Positions 30,881-39,714 of a stretch of DNA of 64,000 nucleotides are shown piece by piece. A program made the position numbers and the translations under genes. The DNA lies in assembly GCF_014204715.1 (NCBI RefSeq), contig NZ_JACHLY010000001.1:992001-1056000 (forward strand), written 5' to 3'. Below the pieces are notes generated by a model. That model did no database searches, was not told the origin of the DNA, and saw only the letters and a program-made list of their open reading frames with translations. The DNA comes from Streptomonospora salina. GTDB taxonomy: Bacteria > Actinomycetota > Actinomycetes > Streptosporangiales > Streptosporangiaceae. Every line of letters starts with the position of its first letter. The stretch's first letter is position 1.

Positions 30881-31561
30881 TCAGGTCCACAGCGCCGCGA
30901 AATAGCCCACACCGTAGGGCGTCTCGTATGCCAGCAGGTCGCCGCGCAGCCCAGCGCCCGCGGCCCCGCCCGCCAGCACCTGCCAGGCCGCCCGTCCCCC
31001 GCACATGAGGTCCGCGGCCAGTTCCGGAGCGATCCGCTCCAGCGCCGCCGTGTCGGCAGCGGCCAGCGCCCGCGCCACCGCGGCGTCGAAGCCGGGGGCG
31101 CGCTCGTCGGCGGTGCCCGGCGCGTGCTCGCCGTTGCGAGCGCTGCCGTCGCCCATGACCAGCAGCGCCACCCGGTCGGCGGCCGCGGCCAGTTCGGCGC
31201 CGCGCCGACCGCACTCCCGGGTTGCGGCCGCGGCCGCAACCTCCGCGTAGCGGTCGGGGCGCAGGCCGACCCGTTCGCACAACCACCGCCCCACCGTCAG
31301 CGACAGCGGGAGTTGCGGCGGCCCCGAACCGACCCGCACGGGCACGCCGTAGTCCTGCAGGCTTCCGGCGCTGCCCGGTCCGTGCTCCCGGTCGGCGTCG
31401 CCGCATCCCACCACCGCGACGGTGTCGGCGCCGCCGACGGCCAGACCCGCCACGGCCCGCTCACAGGCCGCCCGCAGGCCGGCGATCTCACCGGCGGCGC
31501 CCTGGGCGGCCTGCGGCAGGAGCAGAGGCGGATGGGGGCATACGGCCGCGGCGATCAGCAC
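30881..31561 (-). CDS. Class III extradiol dioxygenase-like protein
   Basis: A 226-residue protein of the LigB-like/class III extradiol ring-cleavage dioxygenase superfamily. CPHPPLLLPQ at residues 8-17 supplies the early His-Pro-His-type metal site, and ALLVMGDGSARN the middle strand. The remaining His ligands of true dioxygenases are not obvious, so it may be a non-catalytic relative. A gene of this type beside miaA and dapF recurs in actinomycetes, suggesting a conserved but uncharacterised housekeeping role. The start is ATG at 31561. It is cytoplasmic. Confidence 0.75.
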   Translation of the reverse strand: MLIAAAVCPHPPLLLPQAAQGAAGEIAGLRAACERAVAGLAVGGADTVAVVGCGDADREHGPGSAGSLQDYGVPVRVGSGPPQLPLSLTVGRWLCERVGLRPDRYAEVAAAAATRECGRRGAELAAAADRVALLVMGDGSARNGEHAPGTADERAPGFDAAVARALAAADTAALERIAPELAADLMCGGRAAWQVLAGGAAGAGLRGDLLAYETPYGVGYFAALWT

Positions 31562-31657
31562 ACGCGCGAGGGTACCGCCCGCCGGGGCCGGGTCTGGGCG
31601 GATTCTCCGCGCCGAGCGTCCTTGCGGGGCCCCGGTGCGGCGGCTACCGTACGAACA

Positions 31658-31696
31658 TGACTGTGTGACCGGATTTCGAATCCGGTCACACAGTCA
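31658..31696. promoter_or_regulatory. 39-base palindrome, likely TetR operator
   Basis: The two 18-base arms (31658-31675 and 31679-31696) are perfectly complementary around a 3-base centre; the core is TGTGTGACCGGATT and its mirror. It ends 35 bases before the start of the TetR-family gene. Position and symmetry suggest an autoregulatory operator that also controls the P450 gene downstream. It could also fold as RNA, but no termination signal follows. Confidence 0.75.
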
Positions 31697-31731
31697 CCGA
31701 CAAGCGCCCGTGAGACCAGGAGCAGTACGAC

Positions 31732-32478
31732 GTGCCCCAGCCCGACCGCACCGCGGCCGCCCCGCACGCCCCCGGCGCCGAACGCGACGCGCGCGCCGAG
31801 CGCATCCTCGACGCCACGGGCGAGCTCCTCGTCTCCCGGGGCTACCGCCGCGTCACGGTCGATGACGTCGCCAAGCGCGCCGACGTCGGCAAAGGAACCG
31901 TCTACCTGCACTTCCACACCAAGGAACTGCTGTTCCTGACCGTGCTGATGCGCGCCCAGGCGGCCATGCTCGAACGGCTCATCCAGGGGTTCCGCGCCGA
32001 TCCCGAACGGATCCGGCCCAGCGCAGTAGCGCGCACCCACTACCTCATGGTCGCCGACGACCCTGTCGCCCGGGCCATGCTCGTCGGCGACAGCGAAACC
32101 CTCGGATCCCTGATCACCAGCGGCGTCCGCGAACTGGGCGCGTTCATGCGGGTCCGCATCACCGTGATGACCGAGTACTTCCACACGCTGCACGAACACG
32201 GCCTCCTCCAGCCGGGAACGCCGCCGGACCGGCACATGAGCGCCTACTTCCGGATCCTCTTCGGCTACATCGCCGCCGAACCCGCCACCGACTCCATGCT
32301 CACCGGAACCGGCACCGAGGGCGACGCCGCCATGATCGCCCACATCGTCCGCGCCTCCCTGGAAGCCTCCGAGCCCGGCCCCGCCGCGGTCCGCGCGGCC
32401 GCACCGCAGGTCGTCGGCCAGTTCGAACACCTCCTCACCCGCCTCCACGAAGAGATCGCCGAACAGAAGCGGACTTGA
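31732..32478 (+). CDS. TetR-family regulator
   Basis: A 248-residue TetR/AcrR repressor. The helix-turn-helix spans roughly residues 22-68, with RILDATGELLVSRGYRRVTV and VAKRADVGKGTVYLHFHTKE. The C-terminal ligand domain is helical and of unknown specificity. The start is GTG at 31732, preceded by GGAGCA. It is 21 bases upstream of a cytochrome P450, with which it probably forms an operon, and lies directly behind a strong palindrome. Confidence 0.9.
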   Translation: MPQPDRTAAAPHAPGAERDARAERILDATGELLVSRGYRRVTVDDVAKRADVGKGTVYLHFHTKELLFLTVLMRAQAAMLERLIQGFRADPERIRPSAVARTHYLMVADDPVARAMLVGDSETLGSLITSGVRELGAFMRVRITVMTEYFHTLHEHGLLQPGTPPDRHMSAYFRILFGYIAAEPATDSMLTGTGTEGDAAMIAHIVRASLEASEPGPAAVRAAAPQVVGQFEHLLTRLHEEIAEQKRT

Positions 32479-32499
32479 CGCCCCAAGGAGGGCCCAGCC

Positions 32500-33786
32500 A
32501 TGAGTACATCCTCCGGCCACGACTCCGCCGCCACCGCCGACGACATCCGCCTGACCGACCCGGCCGTACTCGCCGACCCCTTCACCGCGTTCAACCGGCT
32601 GCGCGAAACCGCACCGGTAGCCCGCAGCAGCAACGTCGACGGCACACTCCTGTGGGTCGCCACCCGCCACGACGACGTCCGCACGGTCCTCGACGATCCG
32701 CGGCGCTTCGCCAACGATCCGCTGTCCGTACCGGGCAACGACACCGACAAACGCGCCGAACTGCTGGTCGGCTTGGGCCTGCCCGAGGATTACGTCGGCT
32801 ACGTCGCCGACACCGTCCTCGACACCGACCCGCCCGACCACACCCGCCTGCGCAAGCTGGTCTCCCGCGCCTTCACCGTGCGGCGCGTCAACGGAATGCG
32901 GCCCCGCGTCGAGCGGATCACCGCCGACCTGCTCGACGCCCTGCCCGACCACGCCGGCGACGACGGCACCGTCGACCTGATCGAGCACTTCGCCTACCCG
33001 CTGCCCATCACCGTCATCTGCGAGATGGTCGGAGTCGACGAACGGGACCGGCCGCTGTGGCGCCGTTGGAGCGACGACCTGGTTCAACTGGAGTCCGCCG
33101 AGCGGATGCGCGACGCGCTCGTGGAGATGGTCGACCACATCCGGGGGATGATCGCGCAGCGGCGCGCGGAGCCCGGATCCGACCTGATCGACGCCCTCAT
33201 CGCCGTCCGCGAGGAGGACGGCGACCGGCTCACCGAACAGGAACTCGTCACGATGGTGCTCACACTGGTGATCGCCGGCCACGAGACCACGGCCAATCTC
33301 ATCGGCAACGGCACCGCCGCCCTGCTCACCCATCCTGACCAGCTCGCCCGGCTGCGCGGCGACCCCGAACTGGCGCCGCGCGCCGTACACGAGCTGATGC
33401 GCTGGTGCGGCCCGGTGCAGTCCACCCGGATCCGGTGGGCGACCGAGGACACCGACCTCGGCGGGCAGCACATCGCCCAAGGCGAGCCGGTCATGGCGAT
33501 GCCCGTCGGCGCCAACCGCGACCCGCGCCGGTTCGACGACCCCGACCGGCTCGACATCACCCGCACGTACCCGACCCGCGGAGAGCAGCACACCGGGTTC
33601 GGCCACGGCATGCACTACTGCCTGGGCGCCGCCCTGGCCCGCCAAGAAGGCGAGGTCGCCTTCACCCGGCTCTTCGAGCGCTACCCCGATCTGACCCTGG
33701 CCGCAGCCGAAGACGAGCTGGAGTGGATACCGCGGCCGGGACTGCGGCGGTTGGTGCGGCTGCCGCTGCGCCTCGGCGGCGCCTGA
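32500..33786 (+). CDS. Cytochrome P450 (CYP107-like)
   Basis: A 428-residue soluble bacterial P450. The oxygen-binding I helix is AGHETT (residues 259-264), the K-helix ExxR is ELMR (298-301), and the heme loop GFGHGMHYCLGAALAR has the iron-ligand cysteine at 374. The overall type resembles the CYP107/CYP105 families used on macrolides, terpenoids or xenobiotics. The ATG at 32500 follows AAGGAGG. It is translated with the TetR gene 21 bases upstream. No ferredoxin or reductase gene is adjacent, so electron partners must come from elsewhere. The substrate is unknown. Confidence 0.94.
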   Translation: MSTSSGHDSAATADDIRLTDPAVLADPFTAFNRLRETAPVARSSNVDGTLLWVATRHDDVRTVLDDPRRFANDPLSVPGNDTDKRAELLVGLGLPEDYVGYVADTVLDTDPPDHTRLRKLVSRAFTVRRVNGMRPRVERITADLLDALPDHAGDDGTVDLIEHFAYPLPITVICEMVGVDERDRPLWRRWSDDLVQLESAERMRDALVEMVDHIRGMIAQRRAEPGSDLIDALIAVREEDGDRLTEQELVTMVLTLVIAGHETTANLIGNGTAALLTHPDQLARLRGDPELAPRAVHELMRWCGPVQSTRIRWATEDTDLGGQHIAQGEPVMAMPVGANRDPRRFDDPDRLDITRTYPTRGEQHTGFGHGMHYCLGAALARQEGEVAFTRLFERYPDLTLAAAEDELEWIPRPGLRRLVRLPLRLGGA

Positions 33787-33868
33787 ACCGCCGGGCGGCC
33801 GCGCCACAGGGGGTGCGTGCGGCGGCCCCGTACCGCGGGGCGGCCCGTACGGCGCCGCGCCCGCGGCC

Positions 33869-35362
33869 TCAGCCGATTCCGCACCCTCCAGAGGCGGCCG
33901 GCTGGGGATCGGCGGGCGCACCGACGGTGGGCATGCCCAGCAGCACATCCGGCTGGGCCGGCTCCCGGCCGTTGCGCGCCGCCCAGGCGTCGCCCGCCGG
34001 CGACGGCCGGACCGCGCGCACACCCGAGTCGGCCACCAAGTGGTGCGGTGCGCCGTAAGTCACGCCGACCGTGACGAAATCGCCCGGGCGCAACCGCTCG
34101 GCCGTCGCATCGTCCACCGCGAAGTGCACCAGCCGGTTGTCGGGAGCACGCCCCGACAGCCGGCGCCGCTCGCCGTTCTTGCGGCCCTCGCCCTCCGACA
34201 CCAGCAGCTCGACTTCGCGGCCGACCAGCTTGCGGTTCTCCTCGGCGGCGATCTCCTCCTGCAGCCGGACCAGGCGCTCGTAGCGCTCCTGGATGACCTC
34301 CTTGGGCAGGTGGCCCTCCATCTCGGCCGCCGGAGTCCCCGGCCGCTTGGAGTACTGGAACGTGAACGCGTTGGCGAAGCGGGCTTCGCGCACCACGTTC
34401 AGGGTCTCCTCGAAGTCCTCCTCGGTCTCGCCGGGGAAGCCCACGATGATGTCGGTGGTGATCGCGGCCTCGGGCATCGCCTCGCGCACCTTGCGCACGA
34501 TGCCCAGGAAGCGCTCCTGGCGGTAGGAGCGCCGCATCGCCTTCAGTACCCGGCTGGACCCCGACTGCAGCGGCATGTGCAGCTGCGGCATGACGTTGGG
34601 GGTCTCGGCCATGGCCTCGATGACGTCGTCGGTGAAGTCGCGCGGGTGCGGCGACGTGAACCGTACACGCTCCAGGCCCTCGACCTCGCCGCAGGCCCGC
34701 AGCAGCTTCGAGAACGCCTGCCGGTCGCCGAACTCGCTGCCGTAGGCGTTGACGTTCTGCCCCAGCAGGGTCACCTCGGCCACGCCCTCGCCGACCATGG
34801 CGCGCACCTCGGCCAGCACGTCGCCGGGACGGCGGTCCTTCTCCTTGCCCCGCAGCGCCGGCACGATGCAGAACGTGCAGGTGTTGTTGCAGCCCACCGA
34901 GATCGACACCCAGGCGGCATACGCCGACTCGCGCCGACTGGGCAGGGTGGAGGGGAAGGTCTCCAGCGACTCCTCGATCTCGACCTGCGCCTCGCGCTGC
35001 ACCCGGGCGCGCTCCAGCAGTACCGGCAGCGAACCGATGTTGTGGGTGCCGAAGACCACGTCCACCCACGGGGCGCGGCGCACGATCTCGCCCCGGTCCT
35101 TCTGCGCCAGGCACCCGCCTACCGCGATCTGCATGCCGGGGTTGGCGTCCTTGGCCGGACGCAGGTGCCCGAGGTTGCCGTAGAGGCGGTTGTCGGCGTT
35201 CTCCCGGACCGCGCAGGTGTTGAACACGACGACGTCGGCGGAGGTGTCCTCGGCTGCGCGTTCGTAGCCCGCGTCCTCCAGCAGGCCGGACAGGCGCTCG
35301 GAGTCGTGGACGTTCATCTGGCAGCCGTAGGTGCGAACTTGGTAGGTACGACTCTGGCTCAC
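33869..35362 (-). CDS. miaB: tRNA-2-methylthio-N6-dimethylallyladenosine synthase MiaB
   Basis: A 497-residue methylthiotransferase acting after MiaA at tRNA A37. The UPF0004 domain has [14 protein letters not shown] with the first cluster cysteine, NTCAVRENA and GGCLAQ. The radical-SAM domain has [14 protein letters not shown] (CxxxCxxC). A TRAM domain follows near residues 380-440. The tail of about 45 residues is Pro/Ala/Gly-rich and not conserved. The start is GTG at 35362 ([15 protein letters not shown]); an ATG at 35395 would add 11 residues that do not look conserved. It is convergent with the P450. Confidence 0.95.
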   Translation of the reverse strand: MSQSRTYQVRTYGCQMNVHDSERLSGLLEDAGYERAAEDTSADVVVFNTCAVRENADNRLYGNLGHLRPAKDANPGMQIAVGGCLAQKDRGEIVRRAPWVDVVFGTHNIGSLPVLLERARVQREAQVEIEESLETFPSTLPSRRESAYAAWVSISVGCNNTCTFCIVPALRGKEKDRRPGDVLAEVRAMVGEGVAEVTLLGQNVNAYGSEFGDRQAFSKLLRACGEVEGLERVRFTSPHPRDFTDDVIEAMAETPNVMPQLHMPLQSGSSRVLKAMRRSYRQERFLGIVRKVREAMPEAAITTDIIVGFPGETEEDFEETLNVVREARFANAFTFQYSKRPGTPAAEMEGHLPKEVIQERYERLVRLQEEIAAEENRKLVGREVELLVSEGEGRKNGERRRLSGRAPDNRLVHFAVDDATAERLRPGDFVTVGVTYGAPHHLVADSGVRAVRPSPAGDAWAARNGREPAQPDVLLGMPTVGAPADPQPAASGGCGIG

Positions 35363-35436
35363 ACACCCCAGGCTAGTGCCTGTGCCGCCTTGCACCGTCC
35401 CGCCCGGGCGAAGGGACCCCGCCCGTGCCGGACACG

Positions 35437-35482
35437 GGCGGTGCGCGTCGCCCCGCCGTCCGGCGGGGCGACGCGCACCGCC
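35437..35482 (-). terminator. 22-base-pair terminator after the TRAP permease gene
   Basis: The two 22-base arms (35437-35458 and 35461-35482) are perfectly complementary around TC. The stem includes the last base of the permease stop codon and ends the TRAP operon before miaB, which runs in the same direction. A smaller hairpin, GCCCGTG/CACGGGC, overlaps its far side. Confidence 0.85.
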
Positions 35483-37764
35483 TACACGACCGCGGGGACC
35501 TCACGGCTGCCGGAACCGGAACCGCGCCCCGACCGATACTGCCACCCCACTACGGCGGCAGCCACCAGCAGGCCCGCCAGGTCGCTCTCCCACCCCGCGT
35601 TCACCATCGCGAGCCCGGCCACACCCACCACCAGGCGCAGCGACCAGTGCAGCCCGGTGCGCACGAAGCCCACCACCGCGATGCCCACCAGCCACACGCC
35701 CAGCAGCGCGGTCGCCACCACACCCAGCCCCGACAGCCACGTCACGTCCTGAAGCAGCAGCTGCGGAGAGAACACGAACATGTACGGCACCAGGAACCCC
35801 GAGACCGCGATGCGCACCGCATGCCCACCCGTCCGGATCGGATTCCCGCCCGAGACACCCGTCGCCGCATACGCCGCCAAGCACACCGGCGGCGTGATGT
35901 CGGCCATCACACCGAAGTAGTACACGAACATGTGCGCCATCAGCAGCACCGCGACCGTGTACTCCCCCGCCTCCGGCTGGAGGATCGCCATGATCGCCGG
36001 CGCCGCCAGCGTGGCCGTGATCACGTAGTTCGCCGTGGTCGGCACCCCGATCCCCAGGATCAGGCAGGCCAGCATCGTCAGCACCAGCGTGCACAGCAGC
36101 AGCACCGTGTTCGGATCCATCAGGTCGAACGTGGCCGTCTGCAGCGCGGGAGCCAGCACCGACTCGGCCACACCCACCAGGCCGTCGCTGAGCTTCTGCC
36201 CCAGCCCCGTGAGCGTGATCACGCCCGCGATCATGCCCGCCGCCGCACACGCCACGATGATCGGCAGCGCCACCCGCGCCGCGTCGACCAGGCCGTCCAA
36301 CAGGCTCCACAGCGTCAGCCGGTCCTCCATACCGCGCCAGCGCCGCAGCGCCGCCAGCACCAGCTGGGTGACCAGGTTGACCGCCACCGTCAGTCCGATC
36401 GCGCCCATCGCCGAGAAGATCGGCGAATACCCCATCGACAGCAGCGCGAACAAGCCGGCGACGGGCACCAGCAGATACCCCCGGGTGGCCATCAGCAACC
36501 GCACGTTCGGCAGCACCCCGCGCGGCATGCCGCGCACGCCCAACCGCTTGGCGTCGTAGTGCACCACCACGAACTGCGCCACGAAGAACAGCACCGCGGG
36601 GATGATCGCCGCCTGCAGGATCTGCAGGTACGGGATCCCGGTGAACTCGATCATGATGAACGCCGCAGCGCCCATGATCGGCGGCGCGATCTGGCCGCCG
36701 GTCGACGAAGCCGCCTCCACCGCACCCGCGTAGTTGGCCGGATACCCCGACCGCTTCATCATCGGGATCGTGAACGCCCCGTTGCTGACGGTGTTCGCCA
36801 CCGAGCTTCCCGTGATCGTCCCCGAAAACGCGCTGGTGACGATGCCGACCTTGGCCGTACCGCCCGTCGCGCCGCCGGTCAGCCCCAGCGCCAGATCCGT
36901 GAAGAACCGCTCCATCCCCGTACGCGTCAGCATCGCCGCGAAGATCAGAAACAGGAAGATGAACGTCGACGAGATCCCCAGCGGCGTGCCGAACACGCCC
37001 TCGGTCCCGACGAACAGCTCCACCACGATCCGGTCGATGGAATAGCCCGAATGGTGCAGGAAACCCGGCAGCCACGGCCCGTAGAAGGCATACGCCACCA
37101 TCAGCCCCGACAGCACCACCAGCGCCGGACCCAGCGTCCGCTGCGCCGCCACCAGCACCAGCAGGATCCCCACCGTGCCCACCGCCACCTGGGCGGGGTC
37201 GATGATCCCCTGGACACTGACGACGTCCTCGTAGAACACGAACAGGTACAGCCCCGAACCCGCGCCCAGCAGCGCCAGCACCACATCGGCCAACGGGATG
37301 CCCAGCGGCCGCACCGGCACATACCGCGCCGCCTGCACCAGGACCAGTACCGCGATCGCCGGAGCCAGCACATACCACTCGGCGATGCCCTCGACGATCG
37401 TGTAGACCACCGTGCCGATCCCGCCGGCCGTCAGCGCCAACCCGTACATCCGCTGCCGGGGCGTCTCCTGCGGCGTGTGCGGATACAGCAGGAACACCAT
37501 GCCCAGCCCCAGCGCCAAGTGGAACGAGCGCTGCTGCAGACCCGGCAGCGTCCCGAAATACCCGGTGTAGAGGTGGAACAGGCTCAGCGCCAACCCCACG
37601 CCGAAAACCACCCAGCGCCACAGCGGACGCAGCTCGCGCCGGGTCCCCGCCGCCTCGGCGGCGACGTTGTGCCCTTCGAGCTCGGCGACTTCCTTCTGCG
37701 CCTCGACGTCCTCGAAACCGGCGCCCTCACCCGGCGGCGCCGCCGGCGGAGAGTCGCTCGTCAT
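35482..37764 (-). CDS. TRAP transporter fused permease (TAXI type)
   Basis: A 760-residue polytopic membrane protein in which the small (DctQ-like) and large (DctM-like) TRAP subunits are fused, as is usual in TAXI-TRAP systems. The N-terminal 45 residues are cytoplasmic and acidic; about 18-20 hydrophobic segments follow. [20 protein letters not shown] and [19 protein letters not shown] are the DctM signature regions, and [20 protein letters not shown] is a second repeat. Transport is driven by an ion gradient and depends on the TAXI binding protein encoded upstream. The start is ATG at 37764 after AAGGGGA. Substrate unknown; TAXI systems often take dicarboxylates or amino acids. Confidence 0.93.
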   Translation of the reverse strand: MTSDSPPAAPPGEGAGFEDVEAQKEVAELEGHNVAAEAAGTRRELRPLWRWVVFGVGLALSLFHLYTGYFGTLPGLQQRSFHLALGLGMVFLLYPHTPQETPRQRMYGLALTAGGIGTVVYTIVEGIAEWYVLAPAIAVLVLVQAARYVPVRPLGIPLADVVLALLGAGSGLYLFVFYEDVVSVQGIIDPAQVAVGTVGILLVLVAAQRTLGPALVVLSGLMVAYAFYGPWLPGFLHHSGYSIDRIVVELFVGTEGVFGTPLGISSTFIFLFLIFAAMLTRTGMERFFTDLALGLTGGATGGTAKVGIVTSAFSGTITGSSVANTVSNGAFTIPMMKRSGYPANYAGAVEAASSTGGQIAPPIMGAAAFIMIEFTGIPYLQILQAAIIPAVLFFVAQFVVVHYDAKRLGVRGMPRGVLPNVRLLMATRGYLLVPVAGLFALLSMGYSPIFSAMGAIGLTVAVNLVTQLVLAALRRWRGMEDRLTLWSLLDGLVDAARVALPIIVACAAAGMIAGVITLTGLGQKLSDGLVGVAESVLAPALQTATFDLMDPNTVLLLCTLVLTMLACLILGIGVPTTANYVITATLAAPAIMAILQPEAGEYTVAVLLMAHMFVYYFGVMADITPPVCLAAYAATGVSGGNPIRTGGHAVRIAVSGFLVPYMFVFSPQLLLQDVTWLSGLGVVATALLGVWLVGIAVVGFVRTGLHWSLRLVVGVAGLAMVNAGWESDLAGLLVAAAVVGWQYRSGRGSGSGSREVPAVV

Positions 37765-37822
37765 CGCCCATCCCCTTACGTCATCGATCGGGCGGCGCTC
37801 CCCTCGGTGCGCGCCGCCGGCG

Positions 37823-38350
37823 TCAGGGCCAGGCCCCCGGCCCGCCCTCCACGCCCAACTCCACCCGTGTGCCGTACTCGGCGAGATCCAGCAGGCGCAC
37901 CCGCCTACCGTCCGGAAGGAGCAGAACCTGGCCCGAACGGGAGCTGTTGACCATCAGACCGACACGGCCCAGCGGCCGCCCGTGGTGCAGCACCCGGTAA
38001 CCGTCGCGTTCACGCAGGAACGTGGTCCTCGTCGAACCGATGCGCTCCGACCCCGCCGGCAGATTCGCCCCGAAGGTGTCGAACCGCATCTCCTGCATGC
38101 GCAACCCGCCCTCAGCACCGACCGAGAACTCCTCCTCGACCGGGCGCTTGCTCACCGAGTGGGTATAGCGCAGCGTCACCGGGGCACCGGCGGCCACCGG
38201 AGCCGACAGCACCACACGGCCGCGGTCCGCGTCGGCGACCACAAAACGCAGCTGGCGCCCCGCCGGCTGCGGCACGGCCGCGAGCCCGCCCAACAGGCCC
38301 GCAGCGAGTACTCCGCCTCCCGCACGCACGGCGCGGCGGCGCGCGAGCAC
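37823..38350 (-). CDS. DUF1850 protein of the TAXI-TRAP operon
   Basis: A protein of about 175 residues with an N-terminal hydrophobic segment (GVLAAGLLGGLAAV) after an Arg-rich start, then an extracytoplasmic domain containing LRYTHSVSKRPVEEEFSV, the DUF1850 hallmark. DUF1850 proteins are regularly encoded between TAXI binding proteins and their fused permeases, as here; their role in transport is not established. No ATG is available after the binding-protein stop: GTG codons at 38350 or 38329 are the candidate starts, so the N-terminus is uncertain. Confidence 0.75.
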   Translation of the reverse strand: MLARRRAVRAGGGVLAAGLLGGLAAVPQPAGRQLRFVVADADRGRVVLSAPVAAGAPVTLRYTHSVSKRPVEEEFSVGAEGGLRMQEMRFDTFGANLPAGSERIGSTRTTFLRERDGYRVLHHGRPLGRVGLMVNSSRSGQVLLLPDGRRVRLLDLAEYGTRVELGVEGGPGAWP

Positions 38351-38399
38351 CGGCCCGCGCGCCGCCGCGTCCCGTCGCCGCCGGGGCTGCCGGACGCTC

Positions 38400-39404
38400 C
38401 TACTCGAGAACGCCCTCTTCCTCGTAGAAGCGCTGCGCACCCGGGTGGATCTCGACAGACCCGCTGCCGTCGGTCGCCTTCTCCAGGTCGATCTGGCTGC
38501 CGACGTCGTGGCCGATGTCGCCGGCACGCTCGTACATCTCCTTCACCAGGCTGTAAGCCGTGTCCTCAGCCAACTCCGACGTTCCGTACAGCGTCGCCCA
38601 GTTCGTGACCGTCTCGGCCGGCTCGTCCTGGCCGCTGTAGGTGCCCGCGTCGATCGTCAGCGGACTGTAGCTGGGGTTGTCCGCGGTGAGCTGCTCCAAG
38701 CCGTCACCGGTGATGTCGACCAGCCGGACGTCGGTGCTGGTGGCCACCTGCTCGATGCTGCCCGCCGGCAGCGCCAGAATCGCGAACGCCGCATCGGTCT
38801 GGCCGTCGCTCAGCTTGGATGCGGCGTCCTCGAACGTCCCGTTGAACGTCTCGACGTCGTCCGTGCTCATCCCGTAGGCCTCGAGAACCGCCTCGGCCGC
38901 CACGGCCGTACCGCTGCCGGGCGGACCGATGTCCACCCGCTTGCCCTCCAAGTCCCCGATCGTCTCGATCCCCGAATCCGCGGTCGCCACGATCTGCAGC
39001 ACCTCGGGATAGACGTTGCCCAGCGTGCGCACCGCGTCCGGGTCCGACAGCGGCTCGTCGGCGAAGTCCGCGCTGCCCCCGACCGCGTTGGCCGCCACCC
39101 CGTTGATCGCCATGACCAACTCGTTCTCACCCTGGTCGAGCAGGCGCATGTTCTCCACCGACGCACCGCTCGACTGGGTGCTGACGTCGACGCCCTCGAC
39201 GTTGTCCGACCAGATCTGAGCGATCTCGCTGCCGAGGGGATAGTACGTACCACCCGTGCTGCCGGTCGCCATGGTCAACTCTCCGCCGGCACCGCCCGAG
39301 CCGGAGTCGGAATCGCCGACCCCGCAGCCGGCAAGCGCGATGACCCCGGCGGCGGCGGTCGCGGTGGCGCCCGCCAGTCGCCCGGTCCGAAGTCCCGTCC
39401 TCAT
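38400..39404 (-). CDS. TAXI-family TRAP substrate-binding lipoprotein
   Basis: A 334-residue binding protein. The signal peptide ends in VIALAGC (modified Cys 27), followed by a Ser/Gly linker, so it is anchored outside the membrane. MATGSTGGTYYPLGSEIAQI is the TAXI N-terminal motif, and GKRVDIGPPGSGTAVAAEAV is typical of the ligand cleft. The start is ATG at 39404 with GAGGAGGA upstream. It is the first gene of the TAXI-DUF1850-permease operon. Confidence 0.92.
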   Translation of the reverse strand: MRTGLRTGRLAGATATAAAGVIALAGCGVGDSDSGSGGAGGELTMATGSTGGTYYPLGSEIAQIWSDNVEGVDVSTQSSGASVENMRLLDQGENELVMAINGVAANAVGGSADFADEPLSDPDAVRTLGNVYPEVLQIVATADSGIETIGDLEGKRVDIGPPGSGTAVAAEAVLEAYGMSTDDVETFNGTFEDAASKLSDGQTDAAFAILALPAGSIEQVATSTDVRLVDITGDGLEQLTADNPSYSPLTIDAGTYSGQDEPAETVTNWATLYGTSELAEDTAYSLVKEMYERAGDIGHDVGSQIDLEKATDGSGSVEIHPGAQRFYEEEGVLE

Positions 39405-39714
39405 TGCGCGAGTCCTCCTCGAAGAGTCCGCTGCGACGGTGCTGTAGCACCGGCGCGAGCCCCTGAAACGCCTAGTCTGGTTACCGGCCTTGAAACGCTG
39501 GCCCGGACTATAGACAGCACCCGGCCACACAGTCGCGCCCGGCCGATTACAACTGGGGAACGAATGGGCCCGACGGCGAACCCGACCGCCGCACCGTGCG
39601 GCACCGCGCACCCGACGCCCCGCCGGAACGGACCGCTCCGACTGCGCCACAGGCCGTGTACCACTAAGGTCGACATGTCATCCATCGACAGACCACCGAG
39701 TGCGAAGTGTCCAC
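39405..39714. other. Intergenic region between the TRAP operon and S9 peptidase (310 bases)
   Basis: No gene is supported. It must hold the divergent promoters of the TRAP operon and the peptidase. CTATAG at 39508-39513 is a -10-like hexamer readable on both strands, but neither strand has a well-spaced -35 box. I see no strong hairpin or operator palindrome. Confidence 0.5.

Noticed and set aside
33787-33868. GCCCCG/CGGGGC hairpin between the P450 and miaB stops
   Set aside because: Only a 6-base stem in very GC-rich sequence; too weak to call as a terminator.
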